A stretch of 51,733 bases of DNA from Gammaproteobacteria bacterium (GCA_026981935.1 JALSIC010000077.1:1-51733); one strand, 5' to 3'. Positions 7,600 through 16,794 are shown, counted from the first letter of the stretch. Notes: a model not told the origin generated them from the sequence alone. Made by a program: numbers and translations.

Positions 7600-10393
7600 C
7601 GTACTCGGCTCCTTTCTCCTGTTTGTCATAGCGTGCCGGCAGGAGTTCTGCCAGCGCCTTGAGGCTGGATTTCACCCAGCGGTTGTAAATGCCGTCGCGC
7701 AGGTGATGCAGGTTGGCCTCGTGGAAGCGGATGGCCTCTTCCTCGAAGGGGTAGGCCTCCTCTTCCAGCAGGATGTCGTACTGTTCCCGTTCCAGGCGGG
7801 AGAGCCCCGCCGGGCGCTGGGAGGCCAGCAGGTCTCTGCTCAGGCGATGATAGAGCCGGCCCAGGGCGAAGGTCGCGGCCGTGCTGATGTCGGCGAAGCC
7901 GAAGTCCAGCGCCGTGGTATAGGCCGCCATCGCCGAGTCCAGGGCGCGTTTCTTCACGGCCAGGCTCTCCTTGAGGGGCACGGTGAGGCGGATGGACTCG
8001 AATTCCTCCGCGAGGGCATCCGCCAGGAGCAGGGATGCCCTCGCAGCCGTTTCGTGGCTGTAGGGCGTGCGGGTGGCGCCCGCAGCCTGGTCGGCGGCGA
8101 TGATCTCCCGCAGCCAGTAGCGGTGCTGGTAACGATTGTCCAGGGCACGGTTCAGCTCGGCAAGACGCAGGCGTGCCTGCTGGGCCTGATCCAGGGGGGC
8201 GGGGAAGGCCGTCACATAGCGTTGGTAGGCGGTCGCGGCGTCCTGGGGACGGTCGCTTTCGTCGTAGAGGCGGGCGGCGCGCCACAGGGCCTCGCGGCGC
8301 AGCGCCGCATCCTCCGTGCTGCTGCCGATGCGCAGGAACTCGTCCGCGGCCCGGGCGCGGCGCCCGGCCTGGAGATAGGCGTGGGCCAGCTTGCGGGTCA
8401 CCTCGTCGTCCAGGGGGTGCGGGGTGTAGCGGTTGCGGAAGCGTTCCAGGGCGGCGATGGCGCGGGACCACTGCCCGAGCGACATGAGGAGCGCTGCGGC
8501 ATCGTGCAGGGCCGTGGCGGCGATGGGCGAAGCCGGCGGGGCGATGGGGGGAATGCGCAGAAAATAGTCTGCGGCCCGTGCCGGTTCGCCCGCCGCGCGC
8601 GCGGCCTCGCCGAGGCGGTAGAGCGCCGCGGCCAGGCGTTCCCGGATGACGATGTTCTGATGGTCGTCTTCCATCCCCTGGTCGAGTGCCTGCCCGTAGG
8701 CGCGGGCGGCGGCCTCGAAATCGCTGCGGTCGAAAAAGATGTGTCCCTGGATCGTATAGGCGGTGCGCAACAGCGCCCTGCCCGGTGGCGGGCTGCGCCG
8801 GGTGAGGCGCTGCGCAAGCTCGAGGGCCCGTCCGTAGTCCTTGCGGGCGAACAGGTCCTCCGCCACCCGGGTGAGCACGGTGGGTGTCTCGGGGTGGTCG
8901 GGAAAGTGGGCGGTGAACTGCAGGGCGCTGGTGACGATGGCTTCTTCCCACGCGGCGCGCCGGTCCGCCGGGATCTCGGGGCGCAGCTTGTAGCGGGCCG
9001 CGAGCGCCGCGTAGCCGGCTGCCGCCGCCTTGTCGTGACGGCGGTAGCCATAGGCGGTCTGTTCGTATTCCGCGATGGCCTCCCGGTAGCGTCCGGTCTC
9101 GTAGAGCAGCTCGGCGAGAAGAAAGCGCAGCCGCGGCGCGGCGGGATCGTCGGGGAAGAGGCCCAGAAACTGGCGGTACATGCGCGCCACGGGGGCAAAG
9201 TCCTCCTGGCGCCCGCTGGCCTGGGCCAGGGCGTGATAGTGCTGTGCGAGATCCATGAGATTGCGTTTCAGGGCCTCGGCGACGCGCGGGTAGCGGCGGA
9301 TGTCGTATTGCTTCCAGAACGGGCTTTCGAAACCGTAGCGATCGGTGAAATCCTGTTTCGCCGCCCAGGCCTGGCTGCGGAAACCCGCCTGCTCATAGAC
9401 CTCGTAAACCTTGATCTGGTAGTAGGGTGCCTCGGGATGGCCGGGATTGAGATTGACGAAGGTGGCGTAGGTGGCGGCGGCGTCGCTGAAGCGGGCCTTT
9501 TCCAGGTAGCGCCGGGCCAGGGCCTCGTAGATGAGGTCGTCATAGGGCCGCTGGCGGCGGCTGTTGAGATAGGCGGCGATGGAGCGTCGTTCTTCGAGGT
9601 AGGTGAAGCTCATGTTGATGACCCGCAGGGTGTCCTGCACGAGGGCGTGATCCCGGCTTTCCAGGGCGCGCAGGGATGCTTCGCGAACGAAGCGTCCTCC
9701 CGGTGCCAGCTTGCTGTCCAGCACCGTGAAAAAGGTGTCCAGCCCCTGTTCATAGCGCCCCAGGGAGAACAGGCACCAGCCCTTTTTGTAAAGCGCCTCG
9801 GTATACAGGGGGGATTCGGGCCCGCGGGCGATCACGGCCTCGTAAGCCGGGATGGCGGCGCTGAAACGGCGCAGTGCGAAGAGGAGCTCGCCGCGGCGGA
9901 AATCGGCCTCGGCCCGGAGCGGGCTGCGGGGATATTCCCGCGCCAGGCGGTCGAGCAGGGCCAGCGCCGTCTCACCCAGCATGGCTTCCTGGTGGGCGCG
10001 GGCGAGTTCGTAGAGGATGCGGTCCCCCTCGGCATCGGGGAAGGCCTGCAGATAGGCCTCGTAGCGACGCAGCGCCGCGGCAAGTGGTGCGGTCACGGGC
10101 TGACCCCGGCGCCGCGCCTCTTCGGCCAGGGACAATTGCAGGTCGGCGATGCGGCGCAGGACGTAGCGACGCAGTTCTTTGTCGACGGGGAGCTGCAGGA
10201 CCTGCTCGTAGGCCGCGATGACCCTGCGCTTGTCGATGCGCTTCCTGGGTTCGTAGACGATGATGGAGGGGGCGGTTTCCAGGGTCTTGACGGTGGGCGC
10301 CGCCGTCCGCTGCGGGGCCTGGGCGCAGGCCGTCACCAGGAGGGGGACGGCGAAGGCGCACAGGATGAGACGGGCGGGCAGTGGCAGACTCAT
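7583..10393 (-). CDS. Large TPR lipoprotein (GltD/AgnA-like candidate)
   Basis: This 936-residue protein begins with a lipoprotein signal peptide (LLVTAC, Cys23) and is almost entirely helical tetratricopeptide-like repeats, such as AIPAYEAVIARGPESPLYTE, AIAEYEQTAYGYRRHDKAAA and ALYRLGEAARAAGEPARAAD. No enzymatic motif is visible. It is probably an outer-membrane-anchored periplasmic scaffold. Its start overlaps the stop of the upstream TPR gene (ATGA) and its end overlaps the next lipoprotein gene, so all three TPR proteins are made together. In Myxococcus a large TPR protein, GltD/AgnA, occupies the same relative place beside GltE and the AglRQS motor; the match here rests on architecture and order, not on alignment. 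Confidence 0.85.
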   Translation of the reverse strand: MSLPLPARLILCAFAVPLLVTACAQAPQRTAAPTVKTLETAPSIIVYEPRKRIDKRRVIAAYEQVLQLPVDKELRRYVLRRIADLQLSLAEEARRRGQPVTAPLAAALRRYEAYLQAFPDAEGDRILYELARAHQEAMLGETALALLDRLAREYPRSPLRAEADFRRGELLFALRRFSAAIPAYEAVIARGPESPLYTEALYKKGWCLFSLGRYEQGLDTFFTVLDSKLAPGGRFVREASLRALESRDHALVQDTLRVINMSFTYLEERRSIAAYLNSRRQRPYDDLIYEALARRYLEKARFSDAAATYATFVNLNPGHPEAPYYQIKVYEVYEQAGFRSQAWAAKQDFTDRYGFESPFWKQYDIRRYPRVAEALKRNLMDLAQHYHALAQASGRQEDFAPVARMYRQFLGLFPDDPAAPRLRFLLAELLYETGRYREAIAEYEQTAYGYRRHDKAAAAGYAALAARYKLRPEIPADRRAAWEEAIVTSALQFTAHFPDHPETPTVLTRVAEDLFARKDYGRALELAQRLTRRSPPPGRALLRTAYTIQGHIFFDRSDFEAAARAYGQALDQGMEDDHQNIVIRERLAAALYRLGEAARAAGEPARAADYFLRIPPIAPPASPIAATALHDAAALLMSLGQWSRAIAALERFRNRYTPHPLDDEVTRKLAHAYLQAGRRARAADEFLRIGSSTEDAALRREALWRAARLYDESDRPQDAATAYQRYVTAFPAPLDQAQQARLRLAELNRALDNRYQHRYWLREIIAADQAAGATRTPYSHETAARASLLLADALAEEFESIRLTVPLKESLAVKKRALDSAMAAYTTALDFGFADISTAATFALGRLYHRLSRDLLASQRPAGLSRLEREQYDILLEEEAYPFEEEAIRFHEANLHHLRDGIYNRWVKSSLKALAELLPARYDKQEKGAEYVAIIN

Positions 10394-12000
10394 GGCCGGC
10401 TGGCTCCCGTGTCCGTCGCCATCTCGTCCAGCAGCCGGGCGAGTTCGAAGCGGACCGTGATCAGGTGAGCCTGGAGCCGCCGGCGCTGTGCGGCCAGTTC
10501 ATCCCGTATCCGGCTCTCCAGGCGGGCGGACTGTGCCTGGCGCAGCTGCTGCAGACGGCCCTGGAGATGCGCCTGGCGCTGCAGGAGGGCGGCGGCCCGG
10601 GGAGAATCCGGCAAGGCGGCGAGGCGGTTGCGGGCGTCGGCCAGGTGCCGGTCCAGAGTCTGCAGTGCCTGCAGGCGTGCCAGCCCCGCCTGGAAGCGGT
10701 GATCGACGAGCAGAGCGGAGAGGTGGGGGGTCAGCGGATGGTCGGGTCGCCACGCGGTTCGCCTATCCGCTCCGGCAGCGCTCAGCGCTTCCAGCAGAGC
10801 GGCCGTTCCCTTGCGGTCCGGCGTGGCCAGGGCGGTGATGAGCCGGTCGAGTCGCAGGAGCTGGCGTTCGTAGACCGCGGCCGCCTGGCGGAAGCGCTTG
10901 GCGGCCTGGGTGTGGGACTTGAGGCGCCACAGGCTCCGGGGGATGCCCAGCAGGGCTTCCTGGACGAGGGGATCGGCAGGGTCCCTTTCCGCCAGGCGTG
11001 CCCAGAAGGCCTGGGCCGGGCGGGGCGTGCCGGCCTGCCAGGCCGCCCGGCCCAGGCCCAGGAGGGCATGGGACGAGAAGGGCCCGTTGAGCCGGACGCG
11101 ATTGAAGGCGGTCCGGGCGGCCTCGTTGTCTCCCAGGCGGAGCCGGGCAAAGCCCAGGGTGATGTTGGCCTGGTCCCGCAGGGCCGCCAGCTCTTCGTCA
11201 TCGCTTGCCTGCTGCCCCAGGGCGTCGAGGATGGCCAGGGCGTCCGCGGTCTTTTGCTGGGCCAGCAGGGCGACGGCGAGGTTGTAGCGCCCATAGGCTT
11301 CCCATGGCATGACCGCGGGGGACATGCCGCGCAGGTGTTCTGCCGCCTCGCTGTTGTGTCCCTGGGCCAGCAGGGACTGGGCCAGCAGCAATGCCCCCCG
11401 CGGCTGCAGGTCCGGGGGCAGCCGTCCCATGGCGCGTCGCAGGGCGGCCGACGCGCCCGGGAAGTCGCCTTCGCGGTAGCGCCGTTCCCCCAGCATCAGC
11501 CAGGCCCTGGCCTGATCCACCGGACGGACCTCGCGCAGCAGCCGGGCGAGGGTGTCGTCGTCGCTGCCCGGCAGGCCGTAGAGCGCCTGCAGCCAGGTCA
11601 ATGCCCAGGTCAATGCCCAGGTCAATGCATGGCGGTCAGATGGTGCCCCGCCCCCGCTTTCGCGCCGTTTTTCGTTCCGGCTTCCGGTCTGGTGCCGCCC
11701 TGCCAGCAGCCGGGCGAGGGCCTCATGGGGGTCTTCCCCTTGGAACAGGAAGAGGGTCCGCCCGCCTGGGGGTGCGCCTTCGCGCGGGTCGATACCGGGG
11801 GGATGGGTTGATGGGTTGCTCGCAAGCGCTTGCGAGGGTGCTTCCAGCAGGAGCAGGTCCCGCTCCAGCGCCACGGCTTCCTGTCGCAACAGGCGCATGG
11901 CCTCGAGCAGCTCCCGGGCGGTCGTTTCACCGGAGATGGCCGGGGTTGCAGCCACCAGCGCGCATGCCGCCAGGGCCAGCAGCAGGCGGATTCTGGTCAT
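10390..12000 (-). CDS. Exported TPR/coiled-coil protein, first gene of the cluster
   Basis: This 536-residue protein starts with a signal peptide (MTRIRLLLALAACALVAATP). TPR-like pairs follow around residues 180-330 (ARAWLMLGERRYREGDFPGA, HALLGLGRAAWQAGTPRPAQ), and the last ~130 residues form a charged coiled coil (AALLQRQAHLQGRLQQLRQA). An alternative ATG at 12042 would lengthen the signal region. Codons for ALTW are triplicated at 11594-11629 by a 12-bp tandem repeat. As first gene of a translationally coupled set it probably carries the cluster promoter in 12001-12200. A GltC-like role is possible, but no specific function is recognised. Confidence 0.8.
   Translation of the reverse strand: MTRIRLLLALAACALVAATPAISGETTARELLEAMRLLRQEAVALERDLLLLEAPSQALASNPSTHPPGIDPREGAPPGGRTLFLFQGEDPHEALARLLAGRHQTGSRNEKRRESGGGAPSDRHALTWALTWALTWLQALYGLPGSDDDTLARLLREVRPVDQARAWLMLGERRYREGDFPGASAALRRAMGRLPPDLQPRGALLLAQSLLAQGHNSEAAEHLRGMSPAVMPWEAYGRYNLAVALLAQQKTADALAILDALGQQASDDEELAALRDQANITLGFARLRLGDNEAARTAFNRVRLNGPFSSHALLGLGRAAWQAGTPRPAQAFWARLAERDPADPLVQEALLGIPRSLWRLKSHTQAAKRFRQAAAVYERQLLRLDRLITALATPDRKGTAALLEALSAAGADRRTAWRPDHPLTPHLSALLVDHRFQAGLARLQALQTLDRHLADARNRLAALPDSPRAAALLQRQAHLQGRLQQLRQAQSARLESRIRDELAAQRRRLQAHLITVRFELARLLDEMATDTGASRP
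11594..11629. repeat. Three tandem 12-bp units inside the TPR gene
   Basis: The unit CAGGTCAATGCC is present three times in a row, the last copy differing in its final base. Read on the minus strand it encodes ALTW three times, in frame. Similar 12- or 13-bp triplications occur at 26857-26892, 38481-38528 and 42741-42779. Confidence 0.9.
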
Positions 12001-12190
12001 GCCGGTGCCAGTGCCCCGGTTTCGAAGCCATGAAATGAGCATGCGTGGGAGTCGGGTGCTGCCTGTGTCTTGAATCGGATCCGGATGCGGGCAAGTCCTG
12101 CCCGGGTCTTGCCCGCAAAAATGCAAGCATTATACCTGAATTGGACGCCGTGACGGCCCGCGAAAGTTCCCCGTTCCCGTGCTTTTTCTC

Positions 12191-12218
12191 TTGACGGGAA
12201 AGCAGAAGTGGCGACAAT
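12191..12218 (+). promoter_or_regulatory. Possible sigma70 promoter for the lamin-tail-domain gene
   Basis: TTGACG (12191-12196) and GACAAT (12213-12218) are separated by 16 bases. The -35 matches consensus at five of six positions and the -10 at four of six. It lies about 100 bases before the ATG at 12319. This is a match by eye only. Confidence 0.4.
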
Positions 12219-12318
12219 GGACCTGGTCCGTAACCCGCAAGGATTTGGGAAGGATACGGGCAAGGGCAATTATCAAATTATTATCAGGGAAGTCATTGCT
12301 TGGAAAGGGAGGTCCGTC

Positions 12319-13077
12319 ATGTCCACAGTCAAAGCTGCGTTTTTGCTTCTTCTGTTCACCGCCGGTATCGTTCCGGCATGGGTTGCCCCGGCCTGGGGGC
12401 TGGTCATCAACGAGATCCGCATTGACCAGCCGGGCGCCGACCGGGATGAATTCTTCGAACTGGCCGGCGCGCCGGGCGCTTCTCTGGACGGCCTGAGCTA
12501 CCTCGTCATCGGAGACGGCGCGGGCGGCAGCGGCGTCGTGGAAGCCGTGGTGAAGCTGAGTGGCCGCCAGCTTTCCGCCACCGGACTGTTTGTGGCCGCC
12601 GAAGCCGGTTTTTCCCTGGGTGCCGCCGATCTGGTCACGGGGCTCAATTTCGAGAACGGCGACAATGTCACCCATCTGCTGGTGCGCGGCTTCAGTGGTG
12701 CGCTGGGGGACGACCTGGATGCCGATGACGACGGGGTGCTGGATGTCCTGCCCTGGGACGAGATCCTGGATGCCCTCGCCTTGCTGGACGACCCCCTGGG
12801 GGGAGACCGCTTCTATGCAGCGACCCGCCTGGGGCCCGTGGACGGCAAGGTGCCCCCGCATGTCTACCGGGCCTATGACGGCAGCGGGGCGTGGCTTGCG
12901 GGCGCCGCCTGGGGTGAGGACAGTCCCGGCATGGCGCGTCCTGCGGGCAGTCATGTCCAGGGCGGCGGGCAGGGGGGCATGGCCCCGCTCCCCGTCACGG
13001 AGCCGTCCCTGGCCTGGCTTCTGGCGGCCGGCCTGGTGCTGCTGATGGGCTGGTCAGGACCCCGGGTGCAGTACTGA
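12319..13077 (+). CDS. Exported lamin-tail-domain protein with PEP-CTERM-like sorting tail
   Basis: This 252-residue protein has a signal peptide ending near PAWVAPAWG, then a lamin-tail domain recognisable by LVINEIRIDQPGADRDEFFE followed by a GASLDGLSYLVIGDG strand. An acidic stretch (DDLDADDDGVLD) may bind calcium. The C-terminus reads PVTEPSLAWLLAAGLVLLMGW then GPRV: a TEP/PEP-like motif, one membrane helix and a short basic end. This is the layout of PEP-CTERM exosortase substrates, which are sorted to the cell surface or an exopolysaccharide matrix. The ATG at 12319 has GGAGG six bases upstream. It is a single-gene unit converging on the aminotransferase gene with a 24-bp overlap. No exosortase lies in this window. 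Ligand and function are unknown. Confidence 0.8.
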   Translation: MSTVKAAFLLLLFTAGIVPAWVAPAWGLVINEIRIDQPGADRDEFFELAGAPGASLDGLSYLVIGDGAGGSGVVEAVVKLSGRQLSATGLFVAAEAGFSLGAADLVTGLNFENGDNVTHLLVRGFSGALGDDLDADDDGVLDVLPWDEILDALALLDDPLGGDRFYAATRLGPVDGKVPPHVYRAYDGSGAWLAGAAWGEDSPGMARPAGSHVQGGGQGGMAPLPVTEPSLAWLLAAGLVLLMGWSGPRVQY

Positions 13078-14232
13078 GCGTGCGGCCGCCACTGCGCGGC
13101 CGGATTCGATGGGGGCGCCCAGGCTGCCCAGGACATCGTCCAGGGCATTGAGGCAGAGCAGGACGTTGCGGGCGTTGCAGGCATGGCCCATGAGGCCGAT
13201 GCGCCACACCTTGCCGGCCATCTCTCCCAGACCGGCGCCGATCTCCAGCTGGTAGTCGCTCAGCAGGCGCTGGCGCACGGTGGCGTCATCCACCCCATCG
13301 GGGATGCGCACGGCATTGAGCTGGGGCAGCCGCTCGCTCTCCCTGACCACGAAGGACAGGCCCATGGCTTCGAGCCCCGCCTTGAGTGCCTCGTGATGAT
13401 GGCGGTGTCTTGCCCAGGCATTCTCCAGGCCTTCCTCCTGGAGGATGAGCAGGGCCTCGTGAAGGGCATAGAGGGCATTGATGGGCGCGGTGTGATGATA
13501 GGCCCGCTTGCCGCCGCCCCAGTAGCCCATGACCAGGTTGAGGTCCAGGAACCAGCTCTGTACTTTGCGCTCGCGTTGCCTGATCTTTGCCACCGCCCGT
13601 TCGCTGAAACTCACCGGCGAGAGCCCGGGGGTGCAGGAGAGACATTTCTGGGTGCCGGAGTAGATGGCGTCGATCTGCCATTCGCCCACATACAGGGGGA
13701 TACCGCCCAGGGCGGTGACGGCATCCACGATGGTGAGGCAGTCGTGGCGGTGGGCGATCTCCACCAGGGTCTTGACATCGGAACAGGCGCCGGTGGAGGT
13801 CTCGGCGTGGACGAAGGCCACGATGCGGGCATCGGGGTGGGCACGCAGCGCGTCTTCCACTTTCTGGGGGTCCACGGCGCTGCCCCAGGCATCCTCCACC
13901 ACCACGGGAATGGCACCGCAGCGTTCCACGTTTTCCTTCATGCGGCCGCCGAAGACGCCGTTGATGCATACCACGACCTTCTCGCCGGGTTCCACCAGGT
14001 TGACGAAACAGCATTCCATGCCGGCGGAGCCGGGTGCGGAGACCGGCATGGTCATGACGTTTTCGGTCTGGAAGGCATACTGGAGGAGTGACTTCAGCTC
14101 GTCCATCATGGCCACGAAGGCCGGATCCAGGTGACCGATGGTCGGGCGCGACATGGCTTCCAGGATCCGGGGATGGACATCGGAAGGGCCTGGCCCCATG
14201 AGGGTGCGCTGCGGCGGATGAAAGGATTTCAT
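13054..14232 (-). CDS. Class V aminotransferase, alanine/serine-glyoxylate type
   Basis: This 392-residue PLP enzyme is of the alanine-glyoxylate / serine-pyruvate aminotransferase family. MGPGPSDVHPRILEAMSRPT at the N-terminus is typical, IVDAVTALGG holds the cofactor Asp (D170), and YSGTQKCLSCTPGLSPVSFS carries the Schiff-base Lys (K196). It would transaminate glyoxylate to glycine. It lies 108 bp downstream of glcF in the same direction, so the four genes form a glycolate-to-glycine route. The ATG is preceded by GAGG. Amino donor (alanine or serine) cannot be decided from sequence alone; phosphonate aminotransferases are related, but nothing here supports that role. Confidence 0.9.
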   Translation of the reverse strand: MKSFHPPQRTLMGPGPSDVHPRILEAMSRPTIGHLDPAFVAMMDELKSLLQYAFQTENVMTMPVSAPGSAGMECCFVNLVEPGEKVVVCINGVFGGRMKENVERCGAIPVVVEDAWGSAVDPQKVEDALRAHPDARIVAFVHAETSTGACSDVKTLVEIAHRHDCLTIVDAVTALGGIPLYVGEWQIDAIYSGTQKCLSCTPGLSPVSFSERAVAKIRQRERKVQSWFLDLNLVMGYWGGGKRAYHHTAPINALYALHEALLILQEEGLENAWARHRHHHEALKAGLEAMGLSFVVRESERLPQLNAVRIPDGVDDATVRQRLLSDYQLEIGAGLGEMAGKVWRIGLMGHACNARNVLLCLNALDDVLGSLGAPIESGRAVAAARSVLHPGS

Positions 14233-14340
14233 GATGACCTCGAATGTGCTTGTTGATACGGAAAATTCGGAGAATACGGGAAAAACGTTCGTTTTTCATC
14301 CACATGGCGGGTGGGGATTCCCGCCGGATCAGCCTGTGTA

Positions 14341-15600
14341 TCAGTCGGGCCGATGGCGTGGTTCCTGATCCTGTTCCTCCGCCAGCAGTTCCAGCCAGTG
14401 TTTCACGGGCAGGTCCGTGCCGCCCTGGAGGTGCAGCAGGCAGCCGATATTGGCCGTGGCGATGCATTCGGGACCTTCGCGGGTGAGGGCTGCCAGCTTG
14501 TTTTCGCGCAGGCGCCGCGACAGGGCGGGCTGCAGCAGGCTGTAGGTGCCGGCGGCCCCGCAGCACAGGTGGGGGTCGCGCACCGGCAGGAGGCGCAGGC
14601 CGCAGCGGCGCAGGATGTCCTCGGTCCGGGTTGCCAGCTTGAGGCCATGCTGCAGGGTGCATGGCGCGTGGAAGGCAATGGTCCGGGTATTCAGCCGGGA
14701 TCGCAGGGGCGCCAGGTCCGCCGTGGCAAGGAGTTCGCTGAGATCGCGGGCCCGGGAGGCGATGTGCGCCGCCTTGTCGCGGTAGGCCGGGTCGTCGGCC
14801 AGCAGGCGGCGGTAGTCCTTGAGCATGAGGCTGCAGGCGCTGGCATTGCTGACGATGGCCTCGGCGCCTTCTTGTTCCAGCAGGGGCCACCAGGCGTCGA
14901 TGTTGGCCCGCATGAGACGCCGTGCCTCTTCGACGGCATCGAGATGGTGGCTCAGGGCGCCACAACAGCCTGACCGGGGCGCGCGGAGCACGGCGATGCC
15001 CAGGCGGTCCAGCAGGCGTGCGGTCCACGCATTGAGATCGGGACGCAGGGCCGCCTGGGCGCAGCCTTCCAGCAGGATCACGCGCCGCAGCCGGTCTGCC
15101 CTGGCCGCCGGCCAGGGCGGCCAGGGTGGAATGGGGGGGGCGGGGCGCAGATAGCCGCGCAGGGCGGCGGGGAAGACGGCGCGCAGCCGCCGTCCCAGGG
15201 GCAGCAGGCTGCCCAGCAGTCGGGGGCGCGTGAGCAGCGCGCGCAGTCCGTGGCGCAGGAGGCGTTGGCCGAGGGGGCGGGGCAGGCGCCGTTCCAGTTC
15301 ATGACGGCCGATTTCCAGCAGCTGGCCGTAGCGCACGCCCGAGGGGCAGGTGGTCTCGCAGGACAGGCAGGTGAGACAACGGTCCAGATGGCGGCGGGTG
15401 CGGTCCGAGACCGCGTCGCCCTCCAGCATGTCCTTGATGAGATAGATGCGGCCCCGCGGCCCGTCCAGTTCGTCGCCGCGCAACTGGTAGGTGGGGCAGG
15501 TGGCGTTGCAGAAACCGCAGTGCACGCAATTGCGCAGGATGGCCTCCGCCTCGCGGCCCTGGGGTGTCTGGCTGAATGTTTCGGGCAGTCGGGTGAGCAT
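14341..15600 (-). CDS. glcF: Glycolate oxidase iron-sulfur subunit GlcF
   Basis: This 419-residue protein carries two ferredoxin-type 4Fe-4S sites, with cysteines at 25, 28, 31 and 35 and at 75, 78, 81 and 85, followed by two cysteine-rich CCG domains (GCCGALSHH and CCGAAGTYSL). It should pass electrons from the flavin subunits GlcD/GlcE to the quinone pool at the membrane. It begins 14 bases after the glcE stop. The ATG at 15600 gives the usual N-terminus; the in-frame extension upstream lies inside glcE and is rejected. Length is normal for GlcF. Confidence 0.95.
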   Translation of the reverse strand: MLTRLPETFSQTPQGREAEAILRNCVHCGFCNATCPTYQLRGDELDGPRGRIYLIKDMLEGDAVSDRTRRHLDRCLTCLSCETTCPSGVRYGQLLEIGRHELERRLPRPLGQRLLRHGLRALLTRPRLLGSLLPLGRRLRAVFPAALRGYLRPAPPIPPWPPWPAARADRLRRVILLEGCAQAALRPDLNAWTARLLDRLGIAVLRAPRSGCCGALSHHLDAVEEARRLMRANIDAWWPLLEQEGAEAIVSNASACSLMLKDYRRLLADDPAYRDKAAHIASRARDLSELLATADLAPLRSRLNTRTIAFHAPCTLQHGLKLATRTEDILRRCGLRLLPVRDPHLCCGAAGTYSLLQPALSRRLRENKLAALTREGPECIATANIGCLLHLQGGTDLPVKHWLELLAEEQDQEPRHRPD

Positions 15601-15614
15601 CGGAATGCCGGATC

Positions 15615-16718
15615 TCAGAATGCAGGATACAGGCGACCGGGATTGAGAACCCCATCGGGGTCGAAGGCCGCCTTGAGCCGTTTGTGCAAGGCCAGCAGGG
15701 CGGGCGGCAGGGGATGAAAGACCTCTCCCGTCCGGTCGCCGTGGCGAAACAGGGTGGCGTGCCCGCCCGCGGCAGCCGCGGCGCGGCGCAGGGTTCCGGC
15801 ATCGATTCCGGCTTCCGGGGCGATCCTGAACCAGCGCTGCGCCCCGTGCCATTCCAGAAACCATTCCGTGTCCCCGGCGGTTTCTTCCCCCAGTTTGAGG
15901 GGGGGCGTGGCGGGCGGTACGGAGAGGCGCCACAGGGGATGCGTACCGGCAAAGAACGCCAGGCGATGTTCCCGCAATGCCTGCCAGTAATCATCGGCCC
16001 CCGCCAGCGTTTCGCCGCCCAGGGCGCGGTGCGCGGCTTCAAGGGATGCTTCGCTGCCCGACAGGCGCACGCACAGGCGCCCCGCATGAAAACTGCTGGC
16101 GCTGAGCGGGAGGGGCTGCGCGGCCCAGCGGTTCATGGTTTCGATGGCACGGGCCTCGTCCATCTCGAAGGCGAGAGTGAGTTCCGCGGCCGGACGGGGC
16201 AGGACCTTGAAGGTGACGTCCAGGAGCACGCCCAGTGTGCCCAGGGCGCCGGCCATGAGGCGGGCGGCGTCGAAGCCCGCCACGTTTTTCACCACTTCAC
16301 CGCCGAAACGCAGGATCTCCCCCCGGCCGTTGATGCAGCGCACACCGAGAATGTAATCCCGCAGGGCGCCGGCGCCTGCCCGGCGCGGCCCCGACAGGCC
16401 GCAGGCCACGGCGCCGCCCACGGTGGCCTGGGGACCGAAATGGGGCGGTTCGAAAGGCAGCATCTGGTTTTGGGCCGCGAGTGTCGTTTCCACCTCGTGC
16501 AGGGGTGTGCCGCAGCGCACGGTGAGGATCAGTTCTTCCGGCTGATAGTTGACGATCCCCCGGTGGCCGCACACGTCCAGCGGTTCGCCCGCCGGTTCGC
16601 GCCCGTAGAACGATTTGCTGCCCCCGCCCCGGATACACAAGGGCTTGCCTTTGCCGGCAGCGGCACGGATGTGTTCCGCAAGCGCCTGGCTGCGGTCCAT
16701 GGTCATCGGTCCGGACAT
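15615..16718 (-). CDS. glcE: Glycolate oxidase FAD-binding subunit GlcE
   Basis: This 367-residue protein has a PCMH-type FAD-binding fold: LCIRGGGSKSFYGR near residues 27-40, the PPHFGPQATVGGAVACGLSG nucleotide loop near 90-110, and GGEVVKNVAGFDAARLMAGA near 140-160. GlcE forms the flavoprotein part of glycolate dehydrogenase with GlcD. It lies between glcD (76-bp gap) and glcF (14-bp gap). No strong Shine-Dalgarno site is visible before the ATG at 16718; M5 or M7 would also be possible. Its sequence is shorter and more divergent than GlcD, as usual. Confidence 0.93.
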   Translation of the reverse strand: MSGPMTMDRSQALAEHIRAAAGKGKPLCIRGGGSKSFYGREPAGEPLDVCGHRGIVNYQPEELILTVRCGTPLHEVETTLAAQNQMLPFEPPHFGPQATVGGAVACGLSGPRRAGAGALRDYILGVRCINGRGEILRFGGEVVKNVAGFDAARLMAGALGTLGVLLDVTFKVLPRPAAELTLAFEMDEARAIETMNRWAAQPLPLSASSFHAGRLCVRLSGSEASLEAAHRALGGETLAGADDYWQALREHRLAFFAGTHPLWRLSVPPATPPLKLGEETAGDTEWFLEWHGAQRWFRIAPEAGIDAGTLRRAAAAAGGHATLFRHGDRTGEVFHPLPPALLALHKRLKAAFDPDGVLNPGRLYPAF

Positions 16719-16794
16719 GGGTGTTCATGATAACCCATTGTGAATCATCACATTTCCACTTTTTTGAAGGGGGATTGCCCCGCCGCGCCGCGGG

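Noticed and set aside
7451-10468. A 1005-codon open frame on the plus strand across the large TPR gene
   Set aside because: The minus strand encodes a lipoprotein signal peptide and regular TPR repeats with coupled overlaps at both ends. The plus-strand frame has Gly/Val-rich composition without domains and is a by-product of high GC.
3908-12000. Claim that the organism glides
   Set aside because: Related machines also serve other envelope tasks, and no gliding-specific gene set (MglA, outer-membrane GltAB/H) is visible in the window.
14277-14296. Attenuator between glcF and the aminotransferase gene
   Set aside because: GAAAAACG and CGTTTTTC can pair, but the loop is only two bases and the arms are AT-rich; the evidence is too weak.
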